Part shown: positions 15,855 through 24,972 of the stretch, one piece after another
How the letters are laid out: the number at the start of each line of letters is the position of its first letter
How positions within the stretch are numbered: position 1 is the stretch's first letter
NCBI GenBank assembly: GCA_964452045.1
Contig: CAYVKM010000030.1
Span: 1 to 37,550 of the forward strand
Origin: CAYVKM01 sp964452045
GTDB lineage: Bacteria > Calditrichota > Calditrichia > RBG-13-44-9
Reading direction: 5' to 3'
DNA length: 37,550 nt
Notes under the pieces: generated by a model
The model's input: only the letters and a program-made list of their open reading frames with translations
Told to the model about the DNA's origin: nothing
Databases searched by the model: none
Translations under genes and position numbers: made by a program

Positions 15855-17831
15855 TCACGCCCGCTTACCCAGGATCGCGATGATATCTTTATCATCCAGT
15901 TTCTCTTTTTCCAGCAACGTTTGAGCCATTTTCTCAAGTTTTTTTCGATGCTTTTGCAGAATTTCTTTATCTTCTGCGTAACAGCTCTGAATGATGTCCA
16001 TAACCTCTTCATCCACGATCTGTTCAATTTTTTCAGAACGTCGGGAGGTTGCTGGTCCCTGTCCCAGAAAATAGCCCTGATTTTTATCCACCAGAGAAAG
16101 ATTAGGTAATTTCTTGCTCATACCGTATTGAACAATCATGTCCCGGGCAATTCGGCTGACCCTTTCCAGATCGTTGGAAGCACCGGTGGAAATTTCCCCG
16201 AAGACCACATCTTCTGCCGCCCGGCCTCCCAAGAGGCCCTTTAATTTTCCCAGGAGTTCTGTACGGGTCATAAGATACCGGTCTTCCAGGGGTGTCTGTA
16301 GGGTATAACCCAGGGCGCCAATCCCCCTCGGAACGATAGATACTTTCTGTACCGGATCGGCCCCAGGAGTTAGATGGCCAATAATAGCATGACCGGATTC
16401 GTGATAGGCCACAATCTCGCGTTCATGTGGATTAATCAGTTTATTTTTTTTCTCCAATCCGCCGATTATGCGCTCAAATGCATTCTGGAAATCATCCATC
16501 AAAATTTTATCACGCCCGCTGCGTGAGGCCAGTAAAGCTGCTTCGTTACATACATTGGCAATTTCGGCACCGGCAAAACCAGGTGTCTGGGCAGCCAGTT
16601 TATGCAGATCCACATTTTTTCCCAAAACTAATCCGCGGGTATGTACCTTGAAGATCTGTTCCCGTCCGATCAGATCCGGTTTGTCCACCAGAATTTGCCG
16701 GTCGAACCGTCCCGGGCGGAGTAGGGCAGAATCCAAAACTTCCGGTCGGTTGGTTGCTCCCATCATTACAATGCCAATTTGCGGGTCGAAACCATCCATT
16801 TCGGTGAGCAGCTGGTTCAGGGTGTTTTCCCGCTCATCGTAGCCACCGCCCATAGGCATGGCGCCACCCCGGCTTTTTCCAACCGCATCCAGTTCGTCAA
16901 TAAATATTATACAGGGCGCCTTGGCTTTCGCTTCGGCAAAAAGATCCCGCACCCGTGCCGCACCAACTCCAACGAACATTTCCACAAAATCGGATCCACT
17001 GATGCTAAAGAACGGAACACCTGATTCACCGGCTACAGCACGAGCCAAAAGTGTTTTACCGGTTCCCGGTGGTCCGACCAGCAGGATTCCCTTAGGTAGT
17101 TTAGCGCCAAGTCTGGTATATTTACCGGGTTCTTTCAGGAAATTCACCACTTCCTTCACTTCCTCCACTGCTTCATCGATCCCGGCTACATCGTTGAATG
17201 TGATGCGCTTGGACGGATCGACCTCATAAATTTTTGCCTTGCTGCGCCCGACGTTCAGAGCACTGGGTCCTTTGCCCATCTTTCGGAACACCCAGATCCA
17301 GATGAAAATGAGTAAGCCGAATGGTATGATCCAGTTCAGAAAAATGTTTTTCAACCAGTTCGACTCAATTTTCCCCCGGTATTCCACATCATGTTTCTGT
17401 AAATCTGCAATCAAATTTCTATCTTCCAGGGGCACCACAGTAAATTGTAGAGCAAGCTGTTTCTGTTTTTCTTTTTCCAGTTTGTCCAGATTTAAATGCC
17501 AGGGGGTGTGCTTGAATATCTGCAAAAAAGAGTGTTTTTCAGCTGCCTTTTTTGGTGTAGCAGTTTTTTTAGTGATATCCTTCTTAACGCTGTCTTTACT
17601 GGCAGATACTTTCTTTGCGGTTTTTGTAGTGTCCGGTGCCTTCAGTACGCCATATATTTTATCTGTGGTGATAACCGCACTTTCCAGGCTATCCTTGGCA
17701 ATGTAATCCCGGAACTTAGAATACGGTATTTCCTGAACGGTGGGACCTGAAAAGAACAGTGATTCCAGAAAAAAGATGAGTGCAAAAATTAACAGGTAAT
17801 AAAAGATTGAGAATTTTGTTCGTTTTTCCAT
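15855..17831 (-). CDS. ftsH: ATP-dependent zinc metalloprotease FtsH
   Basis: A 658-residue membrane-anchored AAA+ protease for quality control of membrane and regulatory proteins. Layout: first helix (about 8-27), periplasmic domain, second helix (about 168-187), Walker A GPPGTGKT (253-260), Walker B IIFIDE (308-313), the second region of homology with GATNRPEVLDSALLRPGRFD, and the M41 zinc site HESGH (477-481) with a downstream acidic ligand in GRAAEDVVFG. The periplasmic part (about 140 residues) is longer than in E. coli and holds a Lys/Thr/Ala-rich stretch at about 68-103. The start is set at the second of two adjacent ATGs, five bases after GGAGG. Upstream, two ATGAAA elements (17871, 17884) are 13 bp apart. 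Confidence 0.97.
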   Translation of the reverse strand: MEKRTKFSIFYYLLIFALIFFLESLFFSGPTVQEIPYSKFRDYIAKDSLESAVITTDKIYGVLKAPDTTKTAKKVSASKDSVKKDITKKTATPKKAAEKHSFLQIFKHTPWHLNLDKLEKEKQKQLALQFTVVPLEDRNLIADLQKHDVEYRGKIESNWLKNIFLNWIIPFGLLIFIWIWVFRKMGKGPSALNVGRSKAKIYEVDPSKRITFNDVAGIDEAVEEVKEVVNFLKEPGKYTRLGAKLPKGILLVGPPGTGKTLLARAVAGESGVPFFSISGSDFVEMFVGVGAARVRDLFAEAKAKAPCIIFIDELDAVGKSRGGAMPMGGGYDERENTLNQLLTEMDGFDPQIGIVMMGATNRPEVLDSALLRPGRFDRQILVDKPDLIGREQIFKVHTRGLVLGKNVDLHKLAAQTPGFAGAEIANVCNEAALLASRSGRDKILMDDFQNAFERIIGGLEKKNKLINPHEREIVAYHESGHAIIGHLTPGADPVQKVSIVPRGIGALGYTLQTPLEDRYLMTRTELLGKLKGLLGGRAAEDVVFGEISTGASNDLERVSRIARDMIVQYGMSKKLPNLSLVDKNQGYFLGQGPATSRRSEKIEQIVDEEVMDIIQSCYAEDKEILQKHRKKLEKMAQTLLEKEKLDDKDIIAILGKRA

Positions 17832-18108
17832 CATATCCTCCACTCAAGACAAACCTGTAAAAAGGAACAAATGAAACTAACAGATGAAATGGATTTCTCT
17901 TGAGTTTTAAAGATTTACCTCTCTAATATTTTTTGGATTTGTATCTTTTACCTTAATATGGCTCCAATTATTCAAAACTAAAATCAGATTCGTTTATAGA
18001 GATATGATAATGAATGTAATCTGTCGTTCTTAAAAAAAATCATTTTCCCATAACAGTTTTACCGTTGAAAATGTATATCCGGATCCGGATTCCCCAAAGC
18101 GGGAATCT

Positions 18109-18519
18109 TTACCTGGTTTTATAATAATCCTTAACTTTTGCCACTATCTGATTATCAGTCATTTTATCGGCTGGTTCTACGGCCCTTATTTTTGAGGCCA
18201 GAGTTTTCGATTTTTGCATTTCTTTTTCAAACTCAGTGCGTGCTTCTCCAGGTCCGAAAACAAAAATCTGATCGGCGTCTGCAACTTTATCCATTATCTC
18301 CTGATAATACTGATGCAGCTGATGTTCTCTTTTTTCCTGTAAACGCCGTTCCGAAGAAACATCCTGCGGCCCATAAGGGATTTTGGACCGGGCACCCCCC
18401 GACAGCCGGTAGTGACTATCCGCGTGAGATTCAATTTGAATCATATCCTGATTATGACCATTTATTTGCACAATTATCGCCTTTGAGTGATCCATCCAGA
18501 TTCCGATATTTTTTGTCAT
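18109..18519 (-). CDS. Small release-factor-like (baeRF/eRF1 domain 3-type) protein
   Basis: A 136-residue soluble protein. It begins with a strand pair IGIWMDHSKAIIVQ, has a charged helix around residues 55-80 (QEKREHQLHQYYQEIMDKV), then the strand DQIFVFGPGEARTEFEKEM and a C-terminal KVKDYY segment. This is the look of the small bacterial proteins related to the third (L7Ae-like) domain of archaeal/eukaryotic release factor eRF1, found in stress contexts. The assignment is from pattern only. GAGGT lies about nine bases before the ATG. A hairpin without a T tract (GATTCCC/GGGAATC, about 18089-18108) lies just after the stop. Confidence 0.5.
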   Translation of the reverse strand: MTKNIGIWMDHSKAIIVQINGHNQDMIQIESHADSHYRLSGGARSKIPYGPQDVSSERRLQEKREHQLHQYYQEIMDKVADADQIFVFGPGEARTEFEKEMQKSKTLASKIRAVEPADKMTDNQIVAKVKDYYKTR

Positions 18520-18731
18520 ACAAATATTACCTCATTTCTAAAAATTAGTCACTAATTGATTATCTTATAAACAACCGACGTAAAATCCTGATTGAGTCCT
18601 TTTATGATTATTCTCCATCATCCGTAAATCATTTGTAACCGGAATCAATGCTACCTTTTTTCTCCATAAATTCAGCACCGGAATGAAGCAAAATGATATT
18701 ACAATTTCTTCGGAATTCTCATATCTATCCA

Positions 18732-21700
18732 TTAGAAACCCGGCGTAAAGTTAAACTGCCAGTACCAACCTTTATTCGGACGATCCACCGGTTTTACGTA
18801 ATCAAGCTCAGCGACAATGAAGCCAAAAAAGTTCATTCGTAAAACACCACCATAACTTCTAACCCAATTCCGGTCACCAGAATGTGAAAATTTAGGTTTT
18901 TCGTTGGCATTCCATGCTACACCTATATCGTAAAAAGCTCCCATTTCAATTGGCAAAAAACCGTAATATCCGCTACCAATCCCTAAAATCCCCAGAAGGG
19001 GAAATCGGAGTTCTACATTACCAATGGCGATCCTGGTGCCGAAAAGCCGATCAAAGGCCGTCGTGTCTGAAGCACTAAAGGAACCATAATCGTATCCACG
19101 AACCAGAGACGAATATCCAATAAAAATTGGGTATAAACGTTCGTCCTCAGAATCTTTTCCAAAGCGACCATAATGGATGCCCCGGACAGCAATGGTAAAT
19201 GGTCGAAGTGGCATAAAGTAATGACGATAATCAGCTAGTAAGGTATAATAAGAAATGGTTCCAACTGCCGGGGAAACCTCGAAGCGGGAGCGTTGACCTA
19301 AAATGGGGCTGGTGGCACCAAAAATAGAATTATCGTACACAAATGCAGCGCTGCTGTATAAAAGGTTCAGGGAACTGGGTACTGGTAATTTTTCTGTATG
19401 CTGGGATAAATGCTGCCCGGTAAAATAATCGTATACATCAGTCACGATATCACCCTTAAAACTAATCTGTTGAAATCCCCCGGATGCCTCGATACGGCTT
19501 GCCCGGTTAAACGGATACGAAAGAAAACCGGTAGCATACCGATTAATTTGCCGGAAGCGCAATTGCTGTTCAACATCGACAAGTTGGCTGTCCTGAACTG
19601 CATAAAAGGCATTATAATAGTTGTAAATGTAAGGAAATTGTTCGATAGCAGCTCCCCAGTTCAGACGATGCGAGTTATTCTGATATCCTAACAAACCGGC
19701 AATGTCGGTTAACCCGGCATAAGACTGCACCTGAAACATAGTGGCCAGATTCCGGTTGCCCAGCATATCACTCCAGAATAGGGTAATACCACCTCCCAAC
19801 TGCGTTCCAAACTGGTTTGCACCGGCAACAACGTACGGTTGCCCGATGTAATCCAGAGAAAATTTAGGATGATATTTTTTCACCAGCATACTCTGGCCAA
19901 AGGGAAATCCGAATTTAGGATCATTCAGATAAGCAAGCACCACACTTGATTTCCGGTTGATCGGAGGTAACATGGCCGGTCTGCCGGGAAGCTCAAGCGA
20001 ACCTAATATGATGCCACCCTGATAAACCAGTATACCCTGTAAACTGTCGGGATTGTCAATTCGGTAGATGTTATACTTGCTGTCTTCATAGGCACTGTAA
20101 ACCAGACGATTGGTTCTAAGGGCGATGGAATAGGCCGGACTTATACTGGTAATACCACTGATGCCGGAGTACAGGTTGGTAATTTGAAAAATATTTCCGT
20201 TGTTCAGATCAATCCGGTAAATGTTATTTATCCCGTTATAATCGGAAACAAAATAAAGGCTCATTCCATCTGGAGACCACTGGGGATTAATATGTTTACC
20301 AGTGGGAAAGCCGGGTATCTCAGATATTTGTTCGGATTTTACATCATACATGGCCAATTGGTAATTGCCGATATTCAGATCGGATAATTCCGTAGTAAAC
20401 CGTTCGGTGACAAATGCGATTTTCGAACCGTCCGGGGACCAGGCGGGTTGTAGATCAGCATATGGATCGTGGGTGACCCGGTGCAAGGTATCGGCCTGCA
20501 GATCGTAGATGAATAAATCCGATATACCACCTGCCAGAGCGGAAAAGGCAATGTATCTGCCGTCCGGAGACCAGCTGGGATTGATAATTTGTCCCAGATC
20601 TTTAAATCGAATCTCCCTCTCTATTTTGTCTTCTTTTACGTTCAGTAAGGTCAAGGTCGGACGAGCTTTTACAATGGGAGTAAATACGATTTTATCGCCG
20701 CTGGAATCCCAGGCACCGGCGGAATAGATAAATTCAATACTTTCAAAATGGGGATCCAATTCCGTCTTTACAATATTGCGTTTTACTTTACCAGTTTCGG
20801 CATCGGCCAGGAATAGATCGATAGCGAAGAGGTCCTTTTCGGAAAAGAAAATAAGCTGCTTTCCATCCGGGCTGATGACCGGGCCTATGTTCAATTTTCC
20901 CCCACTATGTTTCTCACTGATGAGTACTGGTCCGTAATCGGCAGGAGATTTGGTAAGTTTTGTTAATGAGTCATAATCAGCATGTAATGCTTTATGCCAG
21001 TCCTGCGACAGGCTATCCGCACTCATGCCCAAGACCTGTTTAATGGTGGTATAGAGATCTCCTTTTGGTCCTGCGGTCTTCAGGAGTTCAGGAATTTTTT
21101 CGTCGCCCCACATACCGCCGATATATGCCAGAAGCGCCTGGCCCCAGCGGTACGGAAAATATTTGGGATTTTCAAGATTTTTCGCTTTTGGTAGTTTCTT
21201 CATGGTTTTAGTAGCATCCCGCATCCACATGGCGGTGTTAGGATCGTCCGGACCAAGAGAAAAATACTCTGCCATACCTTCGACAAACCATAATGGCAAT
21301 CTTTCCAGGGCCGCCCCGGCAATTGCGGCTGCGCCGCCTTTCTGGCCGGTAAGATCGTATTGGAAGGCATGAACCAGTTCATGCCCGATTACGTGGTCGG
21401 TTTCTGCCAGAGAACCGCCCACCGGCAGTACAATCCGGCGTTTTAAAGGCTCGGTTACTCCACCAGTTCCCTCACCAAGCTGACCGGATATTGTATTGGT
21501 TTGTTGGAACTGAGCAGAACTGGCGTATAGAATTATCACCTGACGACCACTCAGTTCATGCTGAAATAATTTTGCATACCGGGCGTACCAGCGTTCGGCC
21601 ATCTGTGCAGCCCGATCGGCAATATCAGCTTCCTCGGGATAATAATAAAGATCAAAATGATCTGTTTTGATGATCTTAAAATTGAAGGTCTGATATTGAA

Positions 21701-21809
21701 CCTTATTCTGGCCAAAGTATTGCGCAAATAAACTGCCGCTACACAAAACCAGGACCGATATGATCAATTTTTGCATCAATTGACCTTTGATAGTTGTTTT
21801 AAATTTCAT
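18732..21809 (-). CDS. Gluzincin metalloprotease - PD40 propeller - outer-membrane barrel protein
   Basis: A 1025-residue exported protein with three modules. A signal peptide ends SLFAQ (residue 30). Residues about 45-290 are a zinc peptidase domain with HELVH (143-147) and the downstream glutamate motif WFVEGMAEY (Glu177). Residues about 295-600 are a TolB/PD40-type beta propeller with repeats such as NPSWSPDGRYIAFS, QPAWSPDGSKIAFV and NPQWSPDGMSLYFV. The last about 400 residues alternate strands and end FNFTPGF, resembling a surface-antigen (BamA-like) barrel. It probably works at the outer membrane with the protease in the periplasm; the target is unknown. A second ATG at residue 12 (21776), preceded by AAAGGT, gives a shorter signal peptide and is an equally good start. 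A tandem CTTCAT box drives it. Confidence 0.85.
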   Translation of the reverse strand: MKFKTTIKGQLMQKLIISVLVLCSGSLFAQYFGQNKVQYQTFNFKIIKTDHFDLYYYPEEADIADRAAQMAERWYARYAKLFQHELSGRQVIILYASSAQFQQTNTISGQLGEGTGGVTEPLKRRIVLPVGGSLAETDHVIGHELVHAFQYDLTGQKGGAAAIAGAALERLPLWFVEGMAEYFSLGPDDPNTAMWMRDATKTMKKLPKAKNLENPKYFPYRWGQALLAYIGGMWGDEKIPELLKTAGPKGDLYTTIKQVLGMSADSLSQDWHKALHADYDSLTKLTKSPADYGPVLISEKHSGGKLNIGPVISPDGKQLIFFSEKDLFAIDLFLADAETGKVKRNIVKTELDPHFESIEFIYSAGAWDSSGDKIVFTPIVKARPTLTLLNVKEDKIEREIRFKDLGQIINPSWSPDGRYIAFSALAGGISDLFIYDLQADTLHRVTHDPYADLQPAWSPDGSKIAFVTERFTTELSDLNIGNYQLAMYDVKSEQISEIPGFPTGKHINPQWSPDGMSLYFVSDYNGINNIYRIDLNNGNIFQITNLYSGISGITSISPAYSIALRTNRLVYSAYEDSKYNIYRIDNPDSLQGILVYQGGIILGSLELPGRPAMLPPINRKSSVVLAYLNDPKFGFPFGQSMLVKKYHPKFSLDYIGQPYVVAGANQFGTQLGGGITLFWSDMLGNRNLATMFQVQSYAGLTDIAGLLGYQNNSHRLNWGAAIEQFPYIYNYYNAFYAVQDSQLVDVEQQLRFRQINRYATGFLSYPFNRASRIEASGGFQQISFKGDIVTDVYDYFTGQHLSQHTEKLPVPSSLNLLYSSAAFVYDNSIFGATSPILGQRSRFEVSPAVGTISYYTLLADYRHYFMPLRPFTIAVRGIHYGRFGKDSEDERLYPIFIGYSSLVRGYDYGSFSASDTTAFDRLFGTRIAIGNVELRFPLLGILGIGSGYYGFLPIEMGAFYDIGVAWNANEKPKFSHSGDRNWVRSYGGVLRMNFFGFIVAELDYVKPVDRPNKGWYWQFNFTPGF

Positions 21810-21879
21810 ATTACTTTTCCATCCTCTTTTTTCAAATCATTTGGTGCAATTAGATGCCACATGTTTCACAGGCAATATA

Positions 21880-21912
21880 ATTTTATTCCCATAAAATGAA
21901 GGAAAGATGAAG
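21880..21912 (-). promoter_or_regulatory. Tandem CTTCAT box plus -10 element, protease/barrel gene promoter
   Basis: On the minus strand: CTTCAT-CTTTC-CTTCAT (21912-21896), ten bases, then TAAAAT (21885-21880). It is the same geometry as the sodB, degP and zwf sites. The predicted RNA start is near 21873, about 64 bases before the first ATG and about 97 before the second. Confidence 0.7.
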
Positions 21913-22079
21913 ACCATTTGACCTGGATGACCAGGATGGTATTCGCCGATCTCAAGGCTAATAATTATAATAGTAGTAATTTCTGGAAAGATTTGGCATC
22001 GAGGATGATGAAAAATATGTTTTTGAATGGGTGAAGGAGGTCAATGATGGAAGGAACCTATTGAAATTGATTAAGATGT

Positions 22080-22250
22080 CACCCCTAACGGGGTTTTTAA
22101 AGAACCTCATATGTGAATGACCTGCTACAAATATTTCACTCCTAATGGAGTTTATGATAACAAATTTGTCATAATCCGCAGCGCAGTGATGAGTTTATAA
22201 TAAAAGAAATCTCATGTTTTTGCCATAACTATATCGCGGTGACATATTTC
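22080..22250. repeat. Cluster of degenerate palindromic repeats
   Basis: Two clear units share the core CAC(C/T)CCTAA(C/T)GG(G/A)GTTT at 22080-22096 and 22137-22153; each folds into a short stem with a four-base loop. Two weaker relatives follow at about 22181-22196 and 22231-22250. The four cores are spaced about 45-57 bp. A further copy on the other strand lies at 26959-26973 (CACTCCTGACGGGGT). This looks like a decayed dispersed intergenic repeat family rather than CRISPR: the units and spacers are degenerate. Confidence 0.6.
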
Positions 22251-22339
22251 AGTTCCATCCGGAAATTGAACTTAATTTGTTATCCTTTATTTGGATCTTA
22301 TGAACGTTATTTTTTCAAATAATATCGGGCAAAATAAAT

Positions 22340-22372
22340 GAAAAAAACCGGAATGGTTGATCCCGGGTTTGC
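22340..22372 (-). terminator. Terminator-like hairpin downstream of glgP
   Basis: On the minus strand AAACCCGGGA, a loop, and TTCCGGTTT pair with one bulged base and run straight into a T tract (TTTTTTT). It lies 54 bases after the glgP stop. Confidence 0.6.
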
Positions 22373-22425
22373 TATTTTATTGGACTATATTAGTGTATTA
22401 TCTTTTATAATTCAGCAATACTTCT

Positions 22426-24972
22426 CTATAAATCCTGATGTGACAGTTTTATAGGAATGGATTTCGCATCCCAGATTTCTTTAGCATACTCTTTTATGGT
22501 TCGGTCGCTGGAGAATTTGCCCATATTGGCCACATTGAGGATGGACATCTTTAGCCATTTATTACGATCTAAAAAAGTTTGGCTAATTTTTTCCTGACAT
22601 TTGACATAGGATTCATAGTCGGCCAATATCATGTAATGGTCTCCCTGATCGAATAGTGACTCTATAATCGGCTTAAATAGCGCGGAATCTTCCGGGGAAA
22701 AGAATCCGCTTTGGATCATGTCAATTGTCTTTTTCAGCTCTGCATTTCCGTTGTAATAGCTTCTGGGATCGTGCCCTTCCCGCCGCAGTCTGGATACTTC
22801 TTCCGATTTCAGACCAAAGATAAATATATTTTCTTCACCAACTTCTTCCCGGATTTCAATATTTGCCCCATCCAGGGTGCCGACGGTAAGCGCACCATTC
22901 AAGGCAAATTTCATGTTGCCGGTTCCGGAAGCCTCCATTCCGGCAGTGGAAATCTGCTCGGACAGATCAGCCGCCGGTATGATCAGTTCAGCCAAGGTGA
23001 CGGAATAGTTAGGAATGAATATTACCTTTAGTTTATCATCAATCTCGCCATCCTTGTTGACCACATCGGCAATGGAATTTATCAGCTTGATGATGAGTTT
23101 GGCCATGGTGTAAGCCGGGGCGGCCTTGCCGCCAAAGATGATGGTTCGGGGAACCACATCTGCACCGGGATCAGCTTTGATCCTGTTATAAAGGGTAATA
23201 GCATGCAGAGCATTTAGTAACTGGCGCTTATATTCGTGGAGCCGCTTCACCTGAACGTCAAAAAGCGAATCGATATTAACATCTATTTTCAGTTTTTTTT
23301 GAATATATTCTGCCAGCTTGACCTTATTTTGCCGTTGCACCTTATTCCATTTTTTCTTAAATGCGTCATCATCTACAAATTTTTCCAGTTTCTTCAGCTC
23401 TGCCAGATTGGTTATCCAGTTCTCACCAATCTTTTCAGAGATCAATTCCGATAATCCCGGATTACAAAGTTTTAACCAGCGTCGCTGAGTAATACCGTTA
23501 GTTTTGTTGTTGAATTTTTCCGGCCAGAAATCATAAAACTCTTTAAATACATCTTTCTTCAGGATCTCGGTATGTAATGCTGCCACCCCATTGATGGAAT
23601 GACTGCCGACGATAGCAAGATTAGCCATCCGGATGTTTTTCTCTTCCCCTTCCTCAATAATCGATAGTGTTCGAACCCGCTCTTCATCCCCCGGGTATTT
23701 CTGATTGATCTCATCCAACCAGCGTCTGTTAATTTCATAAATGATCTGTAAGTGCCTGGGGAGTACCAGTTCCAGAAGTTTTACCTTCCATTTTTCCAGA
23801 GCTTCGGGCATAACCGTGTGGTTGGTATAACCGAACGTCTTCACCGTAATATCCCAGGCCTCATCCCAATCCAATCCCTCAATATCCAGCAAAATGCGCA
23901 TGAGCTCCGGGATGGAAAGTACCGGATGGGTATCATTGAGCTGAATAGCTACTTTGTCCGGAAACAGCCTAAAATTATCCGAATGAGTTTTCTTATATCG
24001 CCGAACGATGTCCTGCAGCGTTGCTGAAACCAGTAAATATTCCTGTTTAAGCCTGAGCTCCCGTCCGCCATAAAAATCGTCCCTCGGATAGAGAACTTTG
24101 GAAATGGTCTCGGATTCAATTTTATCCTCAACCGCCCGGTCATAATCTCCGGAGTTAAAATATTCCAGGTTGAATTCACGGGTCGATTTTGCCGCCCACA
24201 GGCGCAGATTGTTTACCGTGTTGTTATGATACCCCGGAATAGGGGTATCGTATGCCATGGCAATAATATTGTCTGTATCCGCCCAGTCGAAGCGAACTTT
24301 TCCGTTTTTGGCCTTATATTTATTTACCCGGCCATAATATTTTATATGGTAAATATATTCCGGGCGCTCAATTTCCCAGGGATTGCCATAACGAAGCCAG
24401 TTATCCGGATATTCTTTCTGATAGCCGTTCAGGATCCTTTGATAAAAGATACCATAATCGTACCGGATTCCATATCCATAGGCGGGAAGTTCCAGGGTGG
24501 CCATGGAATCCAGAAAACAGGCGGCCAGCCTTCCCAGACCACCATTTCCCAACGCCGCGTCCGATTCGAGATTCATCAACTCTTCCGGCTCATATCCTAA
24601 ATCGGTTATTGCCTCATTAATATTACGGGAAAGTCCGAGATTACTGATGGCGTCTCCCAGTAATCTACCCAGCAGAAATTCCATGGAGAGGTAGTAGATG
24701 CGTTTTGCACCTTCCCGATAGTAGGTTTGCTGGGTCTCTATCCAGCGCTCAATCAATCTGTCCCTTACGCTTAAAGCCAGACTTTTGAAGAAATCTCTTT
24801 TGGTGGCTGAATACTCATCCTTGGCCAGGGAGTATTCGAGATGATTCACAAAAGATATTTGCAGAGATTTAATATCCGTCCCCTGGAATTCGTTTGTTGA
24901 TGGCGAAAGCTTGCTCATGGCCGGGCTCTTTTTGATGTTATTATTTTTTTTACCCGCGATTTTAGGTTTCAA
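22426..24972 (-). CDS. glgP: Glycogen (starch) phosphorylase
   Basis: An 848-residue GT35 enzyme releasing glucose-1-phosphate from glycogen or maltodextrin. Family signatures are clear: RIYYLSMEFLLGR near residue 90, ALGNGGLGRLAACFLDS, QLNDTHPVLSIPELMR, and the pyridoxal-phosphate site GTGNMKFALNG with Lys688. The start is TTG at 24972, supported by GGAG eight bases upstream; an ATG 18 codons in has no ribosome site. The N-terminal about 25 residues are Lys/Asn-rich and extra compared with E. coli GlgP (815 residues). No other glycogen gene is adjacent; its product can feed the zwf-pgl pair further along. Confidence 0.97.
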   Translation of the reverse strand: MKPKIAGKKNNNIKKSPAMSKLSPSTNEFQGTDIKSLQISFVNHLEYSLAKDEYSATKRDFFKSLALSVRDRLIERWIETQQTYYREGAKRIYYLSMEFLLGRLLGDAISNLGLSRNINEAITDLGYEPEELMNLESDAALGNGGLGRLAACFLDSMATLELPAYGYGIRYDYGIFYQRILNGYQKEYPDNWLRYGNPWEIERPEYIYHIKYYGRVNKYKAKNGKVRFDWADTDNIIAMAYDTPIPGYHNNTVNNLRLWAAKSTREFNLEYFNSGDYDRAVEDKIESETISKVLYPRDDFYGGRELRLKQEYLLVSATLQDIVRRYKKTHSDNFRLFPDKVAIQLNDTHPVLSIPELMRILLDIEGLDWDEAWDITVKTFGYTNHTVMPEALEKWKVKLLELVLPRHLQIIYEINRRWLDEINQKYPGDEERVRTLSIIEEGEEKNIRMANLAIVGSHSINGVAALHTEILKKDVFKEFYDFWPEKFNNKTNGITQRRWLKLCNPGLSELISEKIGENWITNLAELKKLEKFVDDDAFKKKWNKVQRQNKVKLAEYIQKKLKIDVNIDSLFDVQVKRLHEYKRQLLNALHAITLYNRIKADPGADVVPRTIIFGGKAAPAYTMAKLIIKLINSIADVVNKDGEIDDKLKVIFIPNYSVTLAELIIPAADLSEQISTAGMEASGTGNMKFALNGALTVGTLDGANIEIREEVGEENIFIFGLKSEEVSRLRREGHDPRSYYNGNAELKKTIDMIQSGFFSPEDSALFKPIIESLFDQGDHYMILADYESYVKCQEKISQTFLDRNKWLKMSILNVANMGKFSSDRTIKEYAKEIWDAKSIPIKLSHQDL

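Larger units (their letters stand above)
21810..22425. other. 616-bp intergenic region with promoter, repeats and terminator
   Basis: This gap between two minus-strand genes holds the tandem-box promoter (21880-21912), a short open stretch that may be a gene remnant (21980-22120), a cluster of degenerate palindromic repeats (22080-22250), and the terminator-like hairpin of glgP (22340-22372). No intact gene is visible in it. Confidence 0.7.

Noticed and set aside
18062..18108. Terminator after the release-factor-like gene
   Set aside because: A GATTCCC/GGGAATC stem exists but no T tract follows on the minus strand.
18667..18698. ATGAAG and ATGATA near each other upstream of the release-factor-like gene
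   Set aside because: The period is 10 bp, the second half-site is poor, and there is no -10 hexamer at the fixed distance.
22080..22250. CRISPR array
   Set aside because: Units are degenerate, spacing is uneven, and no cas gene is in the window.
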